From assembly GCA_013180625.2 (NCBI GenBank), contig SNVD02016072.1:1-64000 (forward strand): a stretch of 64,000 nucleotides of DNA, given 5' to 3'. Origin of the DNA: Boswellia sacra. Its lineage: Eukaryota; Streptophyta; Magnoliopsida; Sapindales; Burseraceae. Below are positions 29,565 through 42,463 of the stretch, in pieces (position 1 is the first letter of the stretch; each line of letters opens with the position of its first letter). A program made the translations under genes and the position numbers. The notes below the pieces were generated by a model. The model ran no database searches. It saw nothing but the letters and a program-made list of their open reading frames with translations, and was not told the DNA's origin.

Positions 29565-31533
29565 ACTCTATCTATTGGTTTGCTTCATTTTTGTTTACTT
29601 TCTTTTTAGTGTGTTTATTTGAGATTTTTCATGTCATTTCTTTTGAGTTTTTTTTCAGGTTATTTCTTTCGCCCCAGGTAATATTTTCTAATCATGGCTT
29701 TTAGAGTGGTGGCTTAAAAAGTTCAATTCCTCTTGAAACGCATTCTGGATCTCTTCAATCCATAATGGCTGAATAAGGAGGCTAACTTCTAAACTTTTTA
29801 GACCCATTCTAACTGACTTGTTTTTGTTTGCTGGCTTGTTGGACTTTGTTATTTATGAGTAAGTTTAGTTTTGTGTAATTTAGAGTTGTTGTGTGTTTTT
29901 GTCTTTATCAGTTTCGATTCAAAAAAAAAAACATTGTGGAAAAACCTGAGAATGGCAGAATATGGGGTTTCTTTAACTCTTGAAACGCATTCTCTCTAAA
30001 TAAATCTGTAGTTTGTTTATTTCATGTTGTTTGAAGTGTCTTGTTTCTTGTTTTGTTCTTTCATAATAAAGGTATATAGGCTGGAAACCTTAAGTCTGCG
30101 GGCTACTGGTCCTAAGGATTGTTGAAATATACAATCTTGACTCAGGTGTAACAACGCCACGTACCTCTTTTCTTGCATTTTGTGGGTCCAATGATAAGGT
30201 AATGATTGAATTAAGAATAACTCTTGGAAAATGATAAATGATGCATGGATCTGTGTGCTTGAAATGTATATTAGTTTCTGCTTTACCTTTGATTCCTTGC
30301 ACAACATTGAGCACCGAGCCATTATCACCGAGTTATTTGTTTACTTAGAGAAGGTTTATGCAATTTAAGTGTTTCTTCATATTTCAATGAATTATAGAAC
30401 CTGTTTGATGCTCACCCGAGGCGAAATCCTAGACTATGCAATATTAGAGAAATGATTTAGGCCATCTTTGGACTGTTTGAGCCTTAACAGCTAACCTTGA
30501 TTGAAATTGATCCCTAGTTACCCCTTTGAGCCCCTTGTAAGCCTTTTTTTTTGTTAACTCACTAAAAAGATTTCCTAACCTCAAATGAATTTTTTTTCCA
30601 AACAGTTTGTCCCTTACCTATGAGCATGTAGATCATTCATGATGACATTTTGAATTATGTTCTGGTTTTTGGAAGTTAGAGGAGGTTGGATTGTGCCATG
30701 AGCAATGCAAGTGAGTTTTATTATGTTTGTAAAAAAAAAAAAGAGAAAAAAAAATCTATACTTATCTTCCACGTACTTAAACATTGAGAACAATGTGTTG
30801 TTTAAGTGTGGGGGAGGGGAATTACAGTTAAAGAAAAAAAAAAGAAGAAGAAAAAGAGATCTATACCCTTGGGTGTTCTTAAAAAGAATGAAACAACAAA
30901 GTGTGGGGGTGTAGTTTCTTTTGTTTTCTACAAAAAAAAAAAGAAAAAAAAAGAAGAAAAAAAAGAAGATTGAGTGTTGTAAATAAATTTGGGGGAGTAA
31001 CCTGGTGAATTGAAATAAAGTTGTAAGGGTTGAGCTCTACATAATCTTGAATGATTTGTGTTTGTGGGTGATTTGAGCCAAATTATTATCCTTTATCATA
31101 CCTTCACCCAAGCCAAACATTACAAGCTTAATAAAGTCCTACTTGATCCTTGGTGTTGTGCATGTCTACATTAGTGGAGAGTGACTTGAAAAGCAGGCCT
31201 ATGGAGTTCATTTATACACACATCTTCAATATTAAATATGATTCATTTTTATGCATAAACTCATCCGGGTTACAAGTGATTAGGTGAGAATGGCTCTACA
31301 CACACACACTTGAGGAATTGAAATGAAGCGAAACTAATCTTTGAGATAAAATTCTTGATCAAGTGCATTATTTTGAAGTTTTCCTTGGGTTATAATTAAG
31401 TACAATCTTTGAGGCCTATTTGCAAGTTGAAGCATTTGTGTGTTTTAATTTTTCTTTGATTCTGTTTCGGTTTAGTTTTGTTTCATATCATTTAGTTGCT
31501 CGAGGACTAGCAAAGTCTAAGTGTGGGGGAATT
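29565..31533 (+). other. 3' untranslated region of B1
   Basis: About 2 kb without a supported gene. It includes the stem 30781-30796, two 'gtgtggggg' runs (near 30807 and 30901), A-rich tracts, and near the end 'ctcgaggactagcaaagtc' with the polypurine tract 'agtgtgggggaattt' directly before the LTR. It matches B2 44841-46813 in reverse. Confidence 0.7.
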
Positions 31534-32948
31534 TGATAGGTGTCTATTTATATATCATTTTCATATCAATTCGTCCATGTTTCTTTGCTATATTCCTTGG
31601 TATTTTTATGTTTTTGTGTGGTTTTGATGTTTGTAGGAGTTTTGGAGCAACTTGCACAAAAATGGAGTAAAACCCTTCATTTTCACCTCTGCTAGTCAAC
31701 CATCTTCTCGGATTTAATTGTATTGATATACAATGAACCCGATGACATGTTATATATCGTTGGAAAGCTCTCGATGTCTATTTTCTGGAGAAATTTACGG
31801 TTTATAAATCCATTCAGTGTACCAAAAGTTATAATCAAAACAGTGTGAGAAGTATAGAAATGTAATTCCACAAATCACTGTAGCATGTATAATACGGGAC
31901 ACTGTAGCAGGTTACTGTAGCAGAGTATTTAAACACATTTTAGGGTTTTATTTTCATAACTTGAAGAGGGGAGAACGTGGTGGAGGCTGCAGCTCTGGAA
32001 TTCTTTCATCTCCTAGAGTTCTTGAAGGAGAAAGGAAGCTTGAAAAGAGGAAGAACTACAATTCAAAGAGATTTACATCAAAATTGCTAAGTTTTTCCCT
32101 TCCCTTTCATTTTCTGGAATGTCTCCATGTTGTATCGTATTTACCACGTTCTTAAACATGTGTAACTGAATCTGAATTGGTTGAGGGTGATTTCAAAGCC
32201 CTTGATATGGTTTTTGTGAGTTGATTGTGCAAGAAGTTGTTATCCAATTCTCTAATTGAAGTTGCTTGTATTTTCCCATATCTAATGCTTATGATTGCTT
32301 GCTGATTGTATTTGGAATGGCCAACTGAATATAATCTGGTTGTTGTCTATTGCTAGAGTAGAAATCTTGATCCGTAATTGTCTTGAATTTCTAATCCTTA
32401 GTAGCAAAATTGTGATCAGAGATTGCAATTGGAGAATACAACCTAAGTTAAATAATCCGAGCTTGTATGTTTATTGCTTAGATCAACCTATCTTTCTTAT
32501 CGTAATGCATCCATTGAATTAAATTTAGAGAGCTTGTTCTAGGTTGTTTAATGGATAGAGATTAAATAAAGAGCCTGTTTTATTTAACAACAAAGTAAGG
32601 AAAGATTGGGATAACAGAGCTTGTTGTTATCTACGGTTGATAATTTCAATGGTGTAATTGGATGACAATTCTATGATTAATTCGCAAATCCATATCTTGT
32701 GGCAGAGAATGATCCCTTAACCAGATTTCCGTCAGTGATTAATTCTCACTTCAATTAAGTTAGCATTGTGTTATTCTTTACTTGCATTAATATTTCATCT
32801 AGTTAATCAATCAACAAAAACCCCCCGTTTATTCTGTTTTTACTGTAAAATAACAAATTCAATTAGAATCAATCCTCGTGGGAACGATATCTTACTTATC
32901 ACTTTATTACTTGTGCGACTAGTATACTTGCTTGTTTCGAATGCATCA
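31534..32948 (+). repeat. 3' LTR of B1 (LTR type B)
   Basis: TGATAGGTGTC...CGAATGCATCA, 1415 bp. The matching B2 LTRs (43427-44840 and 51979-53028) show the same ends, and the primer site next to the B2 copy confirms the 3' boundary. A TATA-like 'gtatttaaacaca' lies near 31925. It ends exactly where mitochondrial ccmFC sequence begins. Confidence 0.9.
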
Positions 32949-34952
32949 TTCGCGATTCTTCATCCACCGATGCAGAAAATGCTCCAGTTTTCCATTCTCA
33001 TATGAGGCTGGAAAGTTTATTAGCAACAGGTTGGCGCGAACTGATTCATCATGCTCAAACATGAGTCGATCGTTCGTTGGGGACGGTTTATAGATCATCA
33101 AATTCCCACAAATGGAATGAAAAGTGAGTCCATGTAAATGATCAAGACCTCACAAACAACAACGCTCCTTCCCTATATGGAGTTCGGAACCCAAAGGCAA
33201 TCGTTGAGTGAATTGTATCTTCTTTGTTTTAGTTGACCTAAGCTGCACCATTACTACTGGGGTGGGGCTCGGCCTCCGAACCGTATGTGGGACGAGTTTC
33301 TACCTCATACAGCTTTGGTCGAAGACCGGGGGAAGTTTAGGAAAGATGGGGAGACCCAGCAGCTCCCGGTCAGGGCCGGGGATAAGCTTGTGAAGAAGCG
33401 AGCTTATTCCCCCGGAAAAAATCGATCCTATAGCGCTAGCTTTCTATTTCATCTCATTTTGTTCCGGGATAGGTGGCTAATACTAATCTAATAATTGAAG
33501 TAGTCATCGTCTGACCAATTGGCTCGAACAGTAGACCACTCGTGCTCGCCCATTCTGTCTCGCCCTAAATGGAATGACTCTCTTAGTTACACTACGCCTC
33601 AACCCGAGTCCCCACGTCTGCTCTTCTCCGCCTGCAACCCAAGAAGTTGGCAAAGCCAACATAACATTAGGGCCATCCCCTTCATTCTTTGCTGACCACG
33701 GCCCGAGGCTGGCTTTTTGGGAAGCCCGTTCCCACCGCGCTCATAGCCTGGCTGGCCTGCCAGCGGTAGTGGGAATTCTCCCGTTCCCTGGTCAAAGACT
33801 TGATTGGATGCGGGATTTACTCCACGAGGAGCGGTACGGATGTAGATGATATCATCACGACCTCTCTTTTCGTACTGCTAGGGATGCTTAACGCCACTTT
33901 GCCAGCTGGCATTACCTGCGCTTTCGTGTCTCGTCTCTTAGTGTGGTCAGCATTGGGTGTTTCCGAGCAGCGAGGCTTACACCCATTCGCATTAGTTCAT
34001 CCAAAGTTCCTTACCCTTATGCACGAATTATTGAATAAGCCATCTTCCTATCAATGTTAAGGAGTCAACTGAGCATCTCAGCGGTGGGATTGAATACTCG
34101 GATCGAAGCAGAGTTCACGCCGCTCGCCCTGAACAAATAGGAGGCGTGGGCCATAGGTCGCACATAAGCCGCCAGGTCGCATGACAGAAGAACACCCTAT
34201 ATACAGATGCACACTCCTTCATGTAAAATATTCATCTTTATTAGAGCCTTTTGGCAGTAGTCGTGACCAACAGCCATCAGCTGTCGGCTCGTTGGTAAGG
34301 CGAGAGCTTCAAGCCCGATTTCTGGTGGCACACCCTTCACACAAGCACCATCTGACGAAGGGGGGACGGGGGAAGCTACAGGCCCAAAACCTTCTTCGAC
34401 CCTTCTTTCCAAATGGGGGTGCCCGGAGCACCTCATTTTGTCATTTCATCGTTGCTCATTCCCGTTAGGCCGAAGTGTTTGGCCTTTCCTTCTCCGCACA
34501 CACTCACGCTTCGCTGACCTATCGCGGGGTAAAAAGAAGAAAGTATGAAAGAATAGTAAACGGAGCATGCCACAAAAAGATTCTGAATATGAGAAGTCCC
34601 TCTTGGGTTCGAGAAGAAGGAAATGAAGAATGGGAACGAAACGAAATAAGGCGTTTCTAGCTCTAGTTTCGGATAAGCTTCTCCCAATTATGTCTGGTAA
34701 TAGAATAGGGCGGCTTGCTCTGACCAAGACTCAACTTTTTGCTCCGTCCATGGAGCGTATGAATTTACTGGAATATAGATAGACTAAAAGAGGGAATAAA
34801 GGGATAGGAATAGGAATTATAGTACCATTAGAAAAAGGGGCACTTGTGGGAACATCTCTACTGACGAACCATTTCAATAGTACGGGTGCTGTCGTGCCGC
34901 GAGGCACAACCATAAAAGTAATAAAAAAGAAAAAGTTATGTAGTTGGACCAT
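32949..34952 (-). pseudogene. ccmFC: Mitochondrial ccmFC (cytochrome c maturation), nuclear copy
   Basis: CcmFC is a subunit of the mitochondrial haem lyase that attaches haem to c-type cytochromes. Exon 1 starts at 34952 (MVQLHNFFFFITFMVVPRG) and runs to about 34085, then a group II intron, then the first part of exon 2 (about 33235 to 32949; LTFHSICGN, ANLLLINFPASYENGKLEHF), cut off after MKNRE by the B1 LTR. In-frame stops are at about 34733 (Gly to TGA), 34445 and 33156 (both look like CGA to TGA) and near 34196. C-to-T changes fit decay of methylated cytosines in the nucleus. The C-terminal part of exon 2 is absent. Confidence 0.92.
33236..34085 (-). other. Group II intron of ccmFC
   Basis: It lies between the two exons. 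Near its 3' end (33274-33316, minus strand) is a domain V-like hairpin: 'ctgtatgaggtagaaactcg' pairing with 'cccacatacggttcggagg', and an 'ay'-type end just before exon 2. The 5' boundary is approximate. No maturase ORF is recognised. Confidence 0.7.
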
Positions 34953-35232
34953 CTGCTTTATACGTTCGAGTTTCGCTTCTCTAGAGAAGATGAGATGCTA
35001 AAAATGAAAGTGTTCGCAACGCAGATCGAAAGGATACCAATGAAGCCGACCATTAATGACTAGTTCAAACACCAGGAGCGGTCTGATCGCTTATTTGATC
35101 AGACCGACCGCTCTTAGAAAGATGAAACAAAAGCAAACTCTCATAGTTCGGAGCCCAGCTCCAACCACTTCTTTGTAAGCATGCTTAACACAGCCTATAG
35201 CGTAAAGGCATTCGAGCTGCGTCTAAACTAAA

Positions 35233-35466
35233 TTAAATCGAAGTACCTTTCTGATTTAGAGCCTCTAGATATGATCTCTTTGGTTTGGCATCTAAGTTGT
35301 AGGAGTACTGATTGATGAATATTTGAGATAATTGCTCAAACGACACCAACTTAGAATGATCTAGTGACGTAAACCATTTTAGTGCGGGGCCCGTAAGACT
35401 CTTCTGGAACAATCGGATGGCAGCCTCTTCGTCTTTCTTTTCTCTAAAGGGCAGACATCGGCACAA
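35233..35466 (-). pseudogene. Ty3-type gag fragment within the NUMT region
   Basis: The minus-strand frame reads EEAAIRLFQKSLTGPALKWF and LSQIFINQYSY, a retrotransposon gag capsid pattern (alternating aromatic W/F and 'F..QY'). No pol is attached. Plant mitochondrial genomes often carry nuclear retrotransposon pieces, so it may have arrived with the mitochondrial DNA. Confidence 0.6.
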
Positions 35467-38400
35467 TAGGCTTTAAGATGAGAGATGGAACAACCTTTTC
35501 TGTTGTATTTTTTGAATTCCTTTGAACCCTTTTGGCAGTTATGAATCAGGGTAAAGGGTAAAATCCTTGAATTTGGTGGAAAAACTGCCAATGCCTTGCG
35601 TTTTCTTCAAAAAATCCTCAACTCAACTTTCTTTAATCTTTCTGCATACTCGTCCGTCCCTGAAGGGGGAATAGGATTTGCCCATAAGCTATAGGGGCGA
35701 GGTGGTTTGAGATGAGCTATAGTGGAATGACGGATATTGGATGGCCTGGAAAGTTGGGTAGGGTTTGGGGTGAGCTGTGGGCTACATTAGATATGGGTTG
35801 AAATGGCAAGAGCTGAGATAACGATGATGTTTGGAAAAAAGCAAACTCGATGGTGCCAAGAATCGAGGAATGACAATTTACTCCTTTCCTTATGGGGCTC
35901 ATGGAATAGCGTATTTCGAAAGAGGAAGACGGGGGATTGGGTATACAACCGTTTGGTAATTACAACAGAGCGTTAAACGGCATGGAAATGGCTAGCATAG
36001 GATTTAGTTGGATGGAAACAAATACTGTTGAAAAAAAATGTTATTTATTATGCTCTCCGCAAAACCCAACATGTTGAGATACGGAACGAAGGTACGTGCT
36101 GTGTCCATCCAACTATTACAAGTTCCATGTCGCCGCCTTCGTAACTCCAAAATTGCAGCGAGTGCCGTGTTCCTTTAATTTGTTTGATTGACTTGACTAC
36201 TGCCTTCTTTCTCTCACATTGAAGATTTTGCCAGTGAGCAGGAAACTTGAAAAGCATTGAAGAAGAGAAAGAGTTTGAGATCAAGATCAAAGCGGGGCTT
36301 TTCAAAGTTTCACCTTGGGCGCGTATAAATAAAAAAAAATGATCCCTGCATCCCCTCAGGCTGACAACGTAGCACAAATCGTGTCCAGCTCCAAGAAGAG
36401 AAGTAGTGGCTGTGAGTGCATGGTTGGTCCTGAACTGATTGCTGAGAAGGGATCTTGTTCAGCGAGCAGCAGATTCAGCGGGCGAACTCCGGGGACAGCG
36501 CTTGAACCCGACGAGAAAGATTTTGAAACTATCCGTTGTGTTAGCAAATCATACGAGTTATAGTTGTTTAGCTCTGAGTCCGTGATTAGTCAGCAGAAAG
36601 AAGAAAGCTATCTCCATTAGTTGTCATCTCCTAGTAGTCGCCATCTCCATCCACTACCCCCTCGATGACCGATCCTGAATTCCTCCCAAAGTCATTTTTC
36701 CTTACCTATCCTCATAAAAAACCCCTCTTCTATTGCAACTCACCGAAAAAAGAAAAGGCCTTGTAAGACTGATGTGAAAAGAAAGCGAATGAAATGTGGA
36801 GCAATCCTAGAATAAGCAAGCAACTTTTTTTTTTATAGGAGTAGTGGTGCTTAGGAGTTTGAGCTCTTCCTTTTCGTAGTAGTAGTAGCTGGTCTAGTCT
36901 ATTGGCGAAAGGAAGGAACCCGACACCGCAGCTTCTGCCTGATTATCTGAAGTGAAGTAGCCTTTCCGCTTAGCTTTCATTTGACATTGAACCGACTACC
37001 AAGATGTAATCGCTGCCCTCAGTCCTAACAGCTTATTTACCCCTTAGATGAAAAAGGTCGGACCTTACGTTATTCCTTTCTCACGTCAGAAATTGCGGTC
37101 CAGGTAAAGGGACTACCCTTAATACACCTTCGGGAGACTACAGGGGTACACTGATAGAGAAAAAAAGTGAAAAGGTCTTATTGTATTGATTCCCGAAGTG
37201 AACTTACCGTGATTGCTTTAGGAGTTAGCCTTCAAAATGTCGAGATGGATTACCTTTCTTCTTTCTTTGATTGCGCAGGAGCAGTGAGTTTCCAACAACC
37301 GAAGCCCTTGCCGCTTTCCCTGAGACTGGTGCCTATTCCCATAAGAAGGGGGACACACAAGAGAAGTGGTTTTTCTACGATCCGCTTACTTGAACGGCTT
37401 GATTGAGTGCCTTACTGGAAAAGAAACCACCGGAACTTAGTACCGAAACTTGCTTACCGTCCCAACACAAGGCAAACCTGTCATTCATCGGGCTAACACT
37501 TTGATTCATGAAGGCAAGTCGGGAAGTTGAGCAAGGAAGAGATAGCTAGCTTTGGCCTTCCCCTAAAAGAAAGAAGGGACTTTGATTTTAAGTGTAGAAG
37601 CCAAAGAAAGCCTCTTTATGTAACTTTGGCTGGTACTCGAGTGGGAATGGGCTCAGTTCAAAAACCATATCTGTCTATAGATTCACAAAATCTATCTCAG
37701 TTGGGAACTATTGATTAACCCATCTTTCTGTCTTTCCTCGATACCGACATCCTAAGATGTAGAGGTGACTTCGGCATGCAGAGGATTCAACTGCTTAGCC
37801 GAGACAGGGCCAAGCTCAATTCCATGGTTACGGGGTGCCACGCTATGTGCTTTATTTGCTTCATCTTTCTCTGTCACCATGGATTCCCTTTTGTCTTTAT
37901 TTGAAGTAGATTAGATTATTTAACTATAATAATTGAACGGATCCCGCACTATAACCTTATGAGTCTTTCAGTCCCTCTGACTTTTCATGTCGAGATGAAA
38001 ATAGAGGGGGATTACTGTTGAGAATTCGAGATTTCACCGAAACTACTACTGCTTTTTCAGGTACTGGTACTGGCTAATGCCTTTCTCTCTCCTATCGAAG
38101 ATTCTAAAACTTTCAATCAACTGTGGGACTCCTTTCTGTCAGGGGATATTTCTTTGATAGTTGTGGAGCTCTGTTCAGAGAGACCTTAACAGACAGAAGC
38201 CCGAACTCATTACTTGGAATCGTGACAAAGGCTCGACATGATAAGAAGGTAATTCAATTGTCTCCGGACTGGTAGTGGGACCTGGGCTAGAAGTCGTCCG
38301 ATCTGGGTATCACTGTTCTTATAAAGAAAAATGAATGATTGCTCAAGTAGAGATAATGGCCTAAAACCTGTTAAGACCCCGAATGAGTCTGCTTTCCCGA

Positions 38401-40437
38401 ATAGGAGATTAGCCTAATTCTCAACCAGTATCCCATTAAGTAGGTCGAGCACTAAGCAATATTCTACGAAATTTGAATAGCTTCCATTGATGACTTCTAG
38501 AGTGAAAAGTTATTTTAATTTAATGGTTTTTTGCTATATTCGCATTTCAATTCTAAGCCACTATTTGGGGGATATGTTATCGTCTTGATAGACCACCCAT
38601 ACGGTACTTGAAAAAGAAAATGAGTATTGAAGACTCTTCTTTGTGAAAGAGATTTCATAAGCTTCAAATTGGTCAACGGAGGCTAGTGCACTATCTCCAG
38701 ACTATCAAAGATGAAAGAAACTCTTGAGACTAGAGGATACAAACAAGGAACTCCCCTTTTGCTTGGCTTGACCATATAGGGCAGCCCCACTTCCAGTATT
38801 GTTGGAAGAAGCAATGCAGTGTAAGCAGGTCAGTTTCGGTAAGCAGCGAAGGAACCAGAGATATAATTCAGGAATGTAGTCACGTTCCTTACTTTTACTT
38901 TCTTTTTTTAATTTACCTTGAGTTTCTAAATCTGAGTTATAGGCGCAATTACCACTCTTTGATAAATTTATTGTAAAACAAGATGAGCAAGCTTCTCTAG
39001 ACTCCCCTCTCCCCACCCCGTTTGGCACTTCTTTTTATTGAAATCCAATCCTGTTAGCTCGAGCTCAAGGCATTTTGGAGAGAGCCTCTCACCCTTCGGC
39101 TTTCTGGGTTTGCTCGCTTTTCAAAGCTTCTTGGGATTAAGATCAAGCAAGTGGGGTACCTTAAGCGCTTCCAAGAACGTACGCTCATCAAAGGCTTGAG
39201 ATCGTGTACCTGTGTCTCGAGTCCTAGGAAAAGGGCTTCCTAGCCTTTTTACAGAAAGGGAAGTGGGAGCTTATCGACTGAAAGGGCCAAACCAAAGAGG
39301 ATTGACCCCCGAGAAAGCAATATCGGAATGCTTAAAGCGCTAGAGTCGGGAGCTGCAACAAGCTTGCTCTTTTGTCTTTTGTTTTGGGTGAGCCTACCTA
39401 GCTTCTTGTCCTACCCACTATGATTTGCCAAAGAAGGGCTCAACGGGGCTGAGAGAGAAAGCCCTAAATAAGCATATTTCATATTCCCCTTCCCAAGATG
39501 TTAGTAGAAATCCAATCCTATCAAGAAGAGGTGTGTTTTGGGGCACTCAGGCTAAGAAAGCTGAAGCGTATGGTGGGGTTGCTTAAAGTATGCCTCTCTC
39601 CTGGACGAAGTCAAGAAGAAATGGGCTATCTGTTGAAAAGTCCAGAATGATGATGGTTCTCTGACTGAGTAATTCTTTTGTTTCACAAAATGAGTTATAT
39701 AGGGCGAGTCGAGTTTCACTCTAATAGGGCAATGAATTCCACTTGGGTTTGGCAAAGCCAATATATGTGACAGGAAAGGTCGTTCAGAGAATATATAATA
39801 TGGAGAGTATAGAGATTTTTGCTTTTCTGCCTAGCTCTATAGAAAAGGAAAGCCCTATGTAGCAGTTTATGATTTTCAACCTAACAGGGACAGACAGAGG
39901 CATTGACATATCAAAATCTTATAATTGCGGATCGGTAAGGAAGGAGCTTACCTTGGATGACTTGTTCCTCGCCTCAGGGTCATCAATTGAAACTACTGAT
40001 GCTTACTCATATGCTGGCCGGTCCGCTTAAATAAAATTGGATCTGCCTTAGTCTATACTTATATGGGTAGTGCTATTCCAATTGGTTCAAGGTAAGCAGC
40101 TGAAGCAACTGCTAGGGGTACCTATCCAACTGTCTCTGCCACTGGTGGAACTGGATATCGATCCAATGGGTTCGGACGCGAGCGAAGGGAAGCTAGGTAC
40201 TATGGTTCAATGGGTGAGGATGCTAGGTTACCAGGTTCTCAAATCGGGTATTGAACTGTCTCTCCCTCCTGCAGCAACCTTTGCCTCTATCTCTACTTCT
40301 CGGTCTCGATCTCGAACTCAAACTGATGCCTAGCTGCCTGAATCTCTGCTTCCTTCTACTACCAGCGGGCTAGCCTTAGTTATGATTTGAATACTGGAAT
40401 ATATAAGGGAAGGATTCATTTAATCTATCTAACAACT

Positions 40438-40498
40438 TCATTGAGAAGTTGTTAGATGAGGTAAGATCCATATACCTCATCTAACAACTTCTCAATGA
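40438..40498. repeat. Perfect 24-bp foldback at a retrotransposon break
   Basis: Arms at 40438-40461 and 40475-40498 are exact reverse complements with a 13-bp spacer. The right arm is the end of an RT reading (IEKLLDE on the minus strand), so the left arm is an inverted copy made at the breakpoint. A 13-bp part of the right arm also occurs directly at 40427-40439. Confidence 0.85.
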
Positions 40499-42230
40499 TA
40501 GGAATCGGATACTTATATGGCATCATAGCTTAGTTTAAGGCTGTGTAATCAACATGAAACTGCTAGCTTCCATCCTTCTTTTTCCTAAAAGTATTGGACT
40601 CGAAACGGGGTTACTGCTAGCTCTTATTGCACCAACTGTCAACATCTTTGACACGAGTTTCTCAATTTCATCTTTCTGAATTTGGGGGTTGTTGTATGGC
40701 CTCACACTCATTAGTCACTTCCTTTCTTCCAATACAATGGCATGCTCATGTCCCTAGCTAGGCAATTCTCGGGGCATCTTAAAAACTGACTTCATTTAAT
40801 TGAGCAACTCTCTTCCTTCCTCAAGAACTTCTAAATACTAGGGGTCTGACACCAATGACAATGAATTTAGTTCCAGCAAGACCCCCCTGATCCCCACTCC
40901 TCACTGTTTTCATCTAGGTCTTTAAGGAAGCTTGAATTTTACAAAGTCTAGGATCCCCTTGTAATAACAACCTTGCTTCATCAATTTTGAACTCGATGGT
41001 CGCCGCTTTGTAGTCAAATTGAATCAACTCCAAGTTTTCTAGCCATAATATCCCAAGTACAACATCTAGGCTAGCTAAATCCAAAGGAATGAATTCTTCC
41101 ACAATAGTCAACCCTTGTGTAGATATTTTCACATTTTTACAGACCCTCTAACTTCTGACTAGAGTTCCATTTCCTAACAATACTCCATACCTACTGGTGT
41201 TTTGTATTGGTTAGCAAAAGTTTTTTTAACCAAGGCATAGGAAATAAAATTATGGGTAACCTTTGGATTAATGAGCACCACCACTATTTCCCCAAACAAT
41301 TTACCTTTTAAATTGATAGTTTTAGGAGACGACAACCCAACAATAGAATTCATTGACAATCAACCATTCTCAAACAATTTCTTTTTGCTCATTGCCCTAT
41401 TTAAGTGGGTCCTCATCTTTCTTCCCTATCTCGTGTTCCCCCTGAACCATCATCACCCTGAATTCCTTGTGTTTACAATGGTGGCTTGGGGAAAATTTCT
41501 CCTCACAGTGATAATGGAGGCCCTTCTCATTTATGGCCTATAATCTTGCATTTGATAATCGACGAAATTGGAGTTTTAGTCGATGTAAAAGCTAGCATTC
41601 TTTATTGTAACGTAGCTTGAGTTGAATGGCATTTTCTTCTCACTTGATAGAAACCCATTTCTATAATTTTTTAAGGCCAAATTTTTATTTTCTAATTTTT
41701 GGGTAGGTCCACCATGTGATCCAATCTAATGGGCCGAAATGCCCTTAACTTATTGTTTAAATTTGGTCCCAGGCCATTTATAAACTACCCTTCTATAATA
41801 TGCTCCAGTACATCATTTATCAACGACGTAATATGTTCAAACTGACGATGGTATTCCTTGCTGTTCTCTATTACTAAAGAGCAAAAAACTGCTTAGAAAC
41901 TCTTTCTTGAGTTTATCACAAACATTCCAAAAGCAAACCTCTGAATTTTTCCCATGTCCGAAAAGCTTGTCGGGAATCCTTCTATTGGTGCTATGTGAAC
42001 GCTTTCCCCTTCATCGATACAATAATAATGATTAATTTATCCTTCTTCGTCTTTCGATTTAGGGAGAATAATGTTCAACATGATAAACCCAATCATCAAG
42101 GGCGCTGCCATTTAATGTCAGCATCTTAACATGGCAGGTCTTGATCTTGCCTCTCCCACATCAACGTCCCAATCTCCACCTATAATAACTAGAGTCATCA
42201 ACGAACCATTCCTAGTTCCTCCTACCCTGG
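40475..42230 (-). pseudogene. Ty3/gypsy chromovirus-like gag-pro-RT fragment
   Basis: Minus strand, heavily decayed. The gag end is near 41690-41800 (GLGPNLNNKLRAFRPIRLDHM). The protease region is near 41174-41359, with VTHNFIS where the family usually has GATHNFIS, so the catalytic DSG is lost. The early RT region (40475-40740) reads RPYNNPQIQKDEIEKLV and YPIPIIEKLLDE. It stops at the foldback near 40475. The style differs from the Athila protease (DLGAS) elsewhere in the window. Confidence 0.75.
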
Positions 42231-42463
42231 TGATTTTGTGTTCTTTGGTATACACAAGTTCACTACTATCGAAAATAAGACTGTTCTATATATTTGATTA
42301 GAGAATGACAAAGAATTTATAGTATAACCCTAATAGTTGAAATAGGAAAGAAATCAAACTCACTATACCTAGGATTGCATTCCCCTTACACCTAGGAATC
42401 CTAGACAACAAGGAAAATATAGATTCTATTCGCTAATCAGTAAATAAATCTCAACATGCCCCT
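42231..42463. other. Unassigned stretch between Ty3 and Copia fragments
   Basis: No gene or repeat recognised. Probably the joint between two degraded elements. Confidence 0.3.

Larger units (their letters stand above)
27811..32948 (+). mobile_element. Retrotransposon B1, 5'-truncated (CRP, LOG, 3' LTR)
   Basis: Starts inside CRP at the LTR junction and runs through LOG, the 3' UTR and one LTR of a type unrelated to LTR A. Collinear with element B2 in opposite orientation (48488-43427). The 5' LTR, gag and pol are missing. Confidence 0.88.
32949..40430. other. Mitochondrial DNA inserted in the nucleus (NUMT)
   Basis: The segment is visibly richer in G and C than the surrounding elements. 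It opens with plant mitochondrial ccmFC, exons plus group II intron, so it came from genomic mitochondrial DNA and not cDNA. From 34953 to about 40430 I recognise no further complete mitochondrial gene; the style fits plant mitochondrial spacer DNA. The right limit is approximate, set by the start of Ty3 sequence at about 40438. Confidence 0.75.

Noticed and set aside
33574..34060. Plus-strand ORFs opposite ccmFC and its intron
   Set aside because: They are antisense or intron-derived frames; the minus strand carries recognisable ccmFC exons and intron domain V.
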